Assembly: GCA_938030905.1 (NCBI GenBank)
Contig: CALHIW010000105.1
Coordinates: forward strand, 1 to 9,089
Length of the DNA stretch: 9,089 nucleotides
Origin: Candidatus Methanomethylicia archaeon
GTDB lineage: Archaea; Thermoproteota; Methanomethylicia; CALHIW01
Direction of reading: 5' to 3'
Position 1 is the first letter of the stretch. Each line of letters opens with the position of its first letter. The notes under the pieces were generated by a model. That model worked only from the letters and a program-made list of their open reading frames with translations, searched no databases and was not told where the DNA came from. This document shows, piece after piece, positions 7,090-9,089 of the stretch. A program made the position numbers and the translations under genes.

Positions 7090-7747
7090 CCCCTTAATGA
7101 GGTTTTAAATCTAACCCATTCTGTTCTCTTCATTGATATTGAGAATCCTCCTAGGGAGGGCTAGCATATCTGATATGGTTATAGTAAAGCTGCATAGGCT
7201 TAGGAGGCTCATTAATGCTTTCCCTGAGGTATCAGTATAGAGTAGACACCAAAGACTTTGAGAGAGCTTAATAGTTTCAATAACCTTCCATTATTGATTA
7301 CTCCCAGACTTTCTACCAAATGCCTAGTCTAGCTGAGCTCAGTTCATAGTACTGTGAGCTGGCATCCATGTAAATTATATAGATATGACTTCTCACCTCC
7401 AAGATAATTACTTAAACCTTAACTAAGCTAAGCATGTTTGTCAGAATTATAACAACATCAATATAGCTGTCAATAATTTCAATAGCAATTAGGCACTATA
7501 AATTTCTAAATCAACCTTAGCATCAGTAACTTCTTGAATAATATGTTCAATTCTTTTTCAACATTTCCAGAAGGGAAATTCCTACTTCCCTTATTACATC
7601 TAATAACAAGACTAGCTATTTTACTTAACACTATTCATAAATTTCAATTAGTCTTCTCCCAACTTCATCAACACTAGCTTACCTAAAACTGAATGACTCT
7701 ATGAATGAGGAGATAGTCCTTATGCTAACATAATTCGCTTTAAACAT
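7090..7747 (-). pseudogene. Decayed protein-coding gene of unknown identity
   Basis: The minus strand, starting at an ATG at 7747, shows protein-like sequence over about 650 bases. MFKANYVSIRTISSFIESF and, after a stop, ASVDEVGRRLIEIYE share one frame; ASLVIRCNKGSRNFPSGNV follows in a second frame; RIEHIIQEVTDAKVDLEIYS in a third; then the first frame returns with IAIEIIDSYIDVVIILTN, MDASSQYYELSSARLGIW, YLRESINEPPKPMQLYYNHI and others, broken by at least seven stops. The hydrophobic and charged patterning and the return to one frame over the last ~400 bases look like an eroded gene rather than random DNA. I do not recognise the family. The alternation of strand EVTDAKVDLEIYS with IDVVIILTN hints at an alpha/beta fold, a weak guess. 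It could also be chance open sequence. Confidence 0.4.
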
Positions 7748-7828
7748 CAAGAGTATTAATAAGTTGGTATAACTTTAGCTTAATATTTCTAGTTTAGAGC
7801 TACTTATTATAAATTAATAGAGCTCATA

Positions 7829-7860
7829 CCTTAGTTTTTAAAGTTCCAAAACAACTAAGG
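7829..7860. repeat. Hairpin-forming inverted repeat
   Basis: CCTTAGTT (7829-7836) and AACTAAGG (7853-7860) are exact inverted copies, with extra T:A pairing possible inside the loop. It lies between the two decayed genes and could be a leftover element end or an old terminator. No matching copy was found elsewhere in the window. Confidence 0.5.
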
Positions 7861-8032
7861 AATATCGTACTTGCTAGCGTAATTATAACTATAAACTTTC
7901 ATTTTAAACAGGTAAAGCTTTAAATGCTTAAGTTTATTTCATGTAGGAAATATAACTGTAATTACTTTAAGTTCTTATATATTGATGTTCTCGTATTTTT
8001 CTTTGCTGCATATCATTTATGAAGTTTAAGGC

Positions 8033-8046
8033 TTTTTATTTATTTA
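8033..8046 (+). promoter_or_regulatory. TATA-like element before the transposase relic
   Basis: TTTTTATTTATTTA is centred about 26 bases before the ATG at 8066, the spacing expected for a leaderless archaeal transcript. It supports the view that the decayed frame once had its own promoter. Confidence 0.35.
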
Positions 8047-8065
8047 ATGGAAATATCCTCTTTAC

Positions 8066-8392
8066 ATGCCTTCATGGGGAAACGAGGGATATTCAGAATA
8101 TAGAAGGACTCTAGCGATAATTATGAAGTCTGTGGGTTTATCATCTAGCTTAGCAAGTTATCGTAGGTAATGTTATAAATGGATAGAAGATATAAGCTAT
8201 ATGAATTGATGGATTAAAAGGTAAGCCTAGCTTGGTAGGAGATCTAGGCTTAGCGATGAAGATAAAAGGAATCATAATTAAACAGCATTAAAAGAGTTAT
8301 TAAATCACTTAAAATGAGAATATAACAAAACAGTCCTTAACTAAAGAAAATCGTTTAGGATGGAAATTAATTTGAAGACATTAAGATTTTAA
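8066..8392 (+). pseudogene. Decayed transposase N-terminal region (helix-turn-helix, IS630-like)
   Basis: One plus-strand frame starting ATG stays protein-like across more than 300 bases although about eight in-frame stops break it. It opens MPSWGNEGYSEYRRTLAIIM and passes through SVGLSSSLASYRR, YKWIEDISYM, LGRRSRLSDEDKR, ALKELLNHLK and EYNKTVL. The order, a small helix-turn-helix region, a KW-I segment, a basic linker of the G-R-R-x-x-L-S type and then a charged helix, resembles the N-terminal DNA-binding half of IS630-type and related winged-helix transposases. The catalytic half is absent, so the element is dead and truncated. No terminal inverted repeats or target duplication could be recognised. 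Keeping one frame with mostly point stops suggests fairly recent decay. The family assignment is from pattern memory, not from a search. Confidence 0.5.
8222..8252. repeat. Perfect 9-base inverted repeat inside the transposase relic
   Basis: TAAGCCTAG (8222-8230) and CTAGGCTTA (8244-8252) pair exactly around a 13-base loop. It is unusually good for its length and sits in the linker part of the decayed transposase frame, where the frame is also broken. It may be local sequence duplication during decay. Confidence 0.5.
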
Positions 8393-8397
8393 TCATT

Positions 8398-8460
8398 TAG
8401 GGCTCAGTACTCAAGATCTAAATCATCAATATCATCAGGGTTGGAAAAATCATCGCCTAT
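8398..8460 (-). ncRNA. Candidate C/D box sRNA (2'-O-methylation guide)
   Basis: Read on the minus strand, all four boxes occur in order: C box GCGATGA (8450-8456), an 11-base guide, D' box CTGA (8435-8438), a 6-base spacer, C' box TGATGA (8423-8428), a 15-base guide, and D box CTGA (8404-8407). The flanks TAGG and CCTA can form a short terminal stem. This is the compact double-guide layout of archaeal C/D sRNAs, which with L7Ae, Nop5 and fibrillarin direct ribose methylation. By the fifth-base rule the D' guide (TTTTTCCAACC) would target a G in GGUUGGAAAAA, and the D guide a C in UACUCAAGAUCUAAA. I cannot check which RNA holds these. The C box has C in place of the consensus U at its second position. 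It lies 31 bases beyond the Lsm stop and may be processed from that transcript. Confidence 0.65.
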
Positions 8461-8464
8461 ACTT

Positions 8465-8486
8465 TAAAACAGATAAACATAAAAAC
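8465..8486 (-). terminator. T-rich tract after the Lsm gene
   Basis: Just beyond the Lsm stop the minus strand reads TTTTTATGTTTATCTGTTTT, a plausible T-tract terminator. If it works fully, the sRNA beyond it would need its own promoter; if partly, read-through would give an Lsm-sRNA precursor. Confidence 0.4.
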
Positions 8487-8490
8487 TTAG

Positions 8491-8880
8491 CTATAGAAAA
8501 CCTCTTCTCTTAAGCGATTTAATAACTCTTTTAATCTCATCAACATTATCTTCGCCAATGAGTTTAGCAACATCTGCAGGTCTAAGATTGGGACTTCTTT
8601 GCAGAACTTCTAAAACTTTACGTTCAATAGAGCTCATAGATTCAAGTATTGAGGATGATGGATGAATAAGTATATATAGTATAGCACTACCGGAAATAAT
8701 GGCAACCCTAGATTTTTTATCCAAATTATCAACAACATCTTCTAAGACCATGTTAAAGTAGTCTGCATCGATAGATGTTAATGTTCCTCTCATAACGCGT
8801 CCATCAACAAGATATACTTCAACAATGTTGCCAATAAGCTTCCTGAGTTTCATTGAGAATTTAGATGTAGATCGACGCAT
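8491..8880 (-). CDS. Lsm (Sm-like) RNA-binding protein with C-terminal winged-helix-like domain
   Basis: The protein joins an Sm-like domain, which usually forms RNA-binding rings, to a helical C-terminal extension. I prefer the ATG at 8880 (129 residues); a GTG at 8889 would add three. Counting from the GTG, Sm1 is at about 17-52 (GNIVEVYLVDGRVMRGTL, then DADYFNMVLEDV), with the conserved G30, G35, D41 and N46 spacing. Sm2 is at about 62-75 (AIISGSAILYILI). Residues about 86-132 (SSIERKVLEVLQ, then RPADVAKLIG, then VDEIKRVIKSLKRRGFL) look like a small winged helix-turn-helix ending at the stop. Typical archaeal Sm proteins stop after Sm2, so this is a two-domain variant that I believe occurs in Thermoproteota. 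It faces a C/D sRNA candidate downstream, and a divergent open frame upstream. Confidence 0.82.
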   Translation of the reverse strand: MRRSTSKFSMKLRKLIGNIVEVYLVDGRVMRGTLTSIDADYFNMVLEDVVDNLDKKSRVAIISGSAILYILIHPSSSILESMSSIERKVLEVLQRSPNLRPADVAKLIGEDNVDEIKRVIKSLKRRGFL

Positions 8881-8913
8881 ATTTAACACTAAAACATATC
8901 AGAGAGCACCCAA

Positions 8914-8929
8914 TATAAAAATTTTTATA
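8914..8929. promoter_or_regulatory. Perfect TATA palindrome, possible two-way promoter
   Basis: TATAAAAATTTTTATA is a perfect 16-base palindrome that gives a TATAAAAA box in each direction. On the minus strand it would start transcription near 8899, about 10 to 19 bases before the Lsm start codons. On the plus strand it would start near 8944, just before the G/T-rich open frame. No Shine-Dalgarno site is clear on either side, in keeping with short leaders. Confidence 0.5.
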
Positions 8930-8935
8930 CATAAA

Positions 8936-9089
8936 GTGAGATCTATTAAGTTTTGTTTGAGTGTTGTGAGTGTTTTTGGGTTCGTTTGGGTTGTGGTTGG
9001 TCTTTTAGCTTGGATGGTGTTTTATCTGTTCTATTTTGGGTTGTGTGTTTTTATTTATGTCTATTTTGGTGTTGGTTTCATTGATGTGT
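8936..9089 (+). CDS. Partial open frame, possible membrane protein, cut by window end
   Basis: From GTG 8936 (or TTG 8957, which fits the predicted transcription start better) a frame stays open to the window edge: 51 codons with no stop. It starts MRSIKFCLSVV and continues as strongly hydrophobic sequence rich in V, F, W, G, L and Y (FVWVVVGLLAWMVFYLF), suggesting membrane segments. The strand is about 87% G+T by hand count, with very few A and C, unlike every other gene here. Such composition suppresses stop codons and makes hydrophobic codons by itself, and the other two frames also have hydrophobic stretches, so coding is not proven. No family is recognised. Confidence 0.35.
   Translation, partial: MRSIKFCLSVVSVFGFVWVVVGLLAWMVFYLFYFGLCVFIYVYFGVGFIDV

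Larger units (their letters stand above)
6988..8397. other. Long gene-free stretch holding two decayed genes and hairpins
   Basis: About 1.4 kb contain no intact gene. The right side of the prefoldin gene holds its promoter. From about 7090 to 7747 the minus strand reads as a frameshifted, stop-ridden old gene; from 8066 to 8392 the plus strand reads as a decayed transposase; both are listed separately. The interval 7748-8065 is AT-rich and carries a hairpin (7829-7860) and the likely promoter of the transposase relic. I see no tRNA, rRNA or CRISPR repeat here. Confidence 0.55.

Noticed and set aside
8253..8259. A second GCGATGA C-box-like motif on the plus strand
   Set aside because: No CTGA D or D' box follows within a usable distance, and it falls inside the transposase relic frame.
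8404..8460. In-frame acidic peptide tail (GDDFSNPDDIDDLDLEY) after the Lsm stop
   Set aside because: It has no start codon and is cut off from Lsm by two in-frame stops. The GATGAT and CTGA repeats that encode it are better explained as C/D box sRNA elements.
1..9089. tRNA genes, rRNA or CRISPR repeats
   Set aside because: I found no GGTTCRA-type T-arm with matching acceptor stem, no rRNA-like sequence and no regularly spaced direct repeats.

Overview
The window looks like an AT-rich archaeal chromosome from Thermoproteota (Crenarchaeota), possibly a Desulfurococcales or Ignisphaera-like lineage. The evidence is an Orc1/Cdc6 initiator, prefoldin beta, a DUF3194-like gene, an Lsm (Sm-like) protein, GTG and TTG starts, TATA-type promoter elements, little Shine-Dalgarno use at operon heads, and a probable C/D box guide RNA. 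The lineage below phylum level is a guess from gene content and composition.

Layout. Positions 1-669 hold no intact gene. A GC-richer block (about 1-310) may be mobile-element debris, and an AT-rich, inverted-repeat-rich block (505-650) precedes a plus-strand pair: an Orc1/Cdc6 initiator gene and a small winged-helix gene overlapping it by 14 bases. Positions 2207-2822 form a convergent gap with a T-rich terminator candidate and possible gene debris. Positions 2823-6978 carry one tight minus-strand operon of six genes, read from high to low coordinate: prefoldin beta, DUF3194-like protein, DHH phosphoesterase, two ECF-type ATPases (EcfA) and the transmembrane EcfT. Positions 6979-8396 contain no intact gene but two apparent decayed genes: an unidentified one on the minus strand (about 7090-7747) and a transposase-like one on the plus strand (8066-8392). 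A C/D box sRNA candidate (8398-8460, minus) lies just downstream of an Lsm gene with a C-terminal winged-helix-like extension (8491-8880, minus). Upstream of that gene a perfect 16-base TATA palindrome faces both ways. A G/T-rich open frame, possibly a membrane protein, runs off the right edge.

How it works together. The left part is replication initiation (Orc1/Cdc6, a probable DNA-binding partner, and a possible origin). The central operon joins protein folding (prefoldin), a phosphoesterase of the oligoribonuclease/RecJ superfamily, and the energy module of an ECF vitamin or metal importer whose substrate-binding S subunit is not in this window. The right part is RNA biology: an Lsm protein beside a putative 2'-O-methylation guide RNA. 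The most interesting unannotated items are the C/D box sRNA, the inverted-repeat cluster before the initiator gene, and the eroded reading frames in the long gaps. I see no clear evidence of a wholly new multi-gene system.
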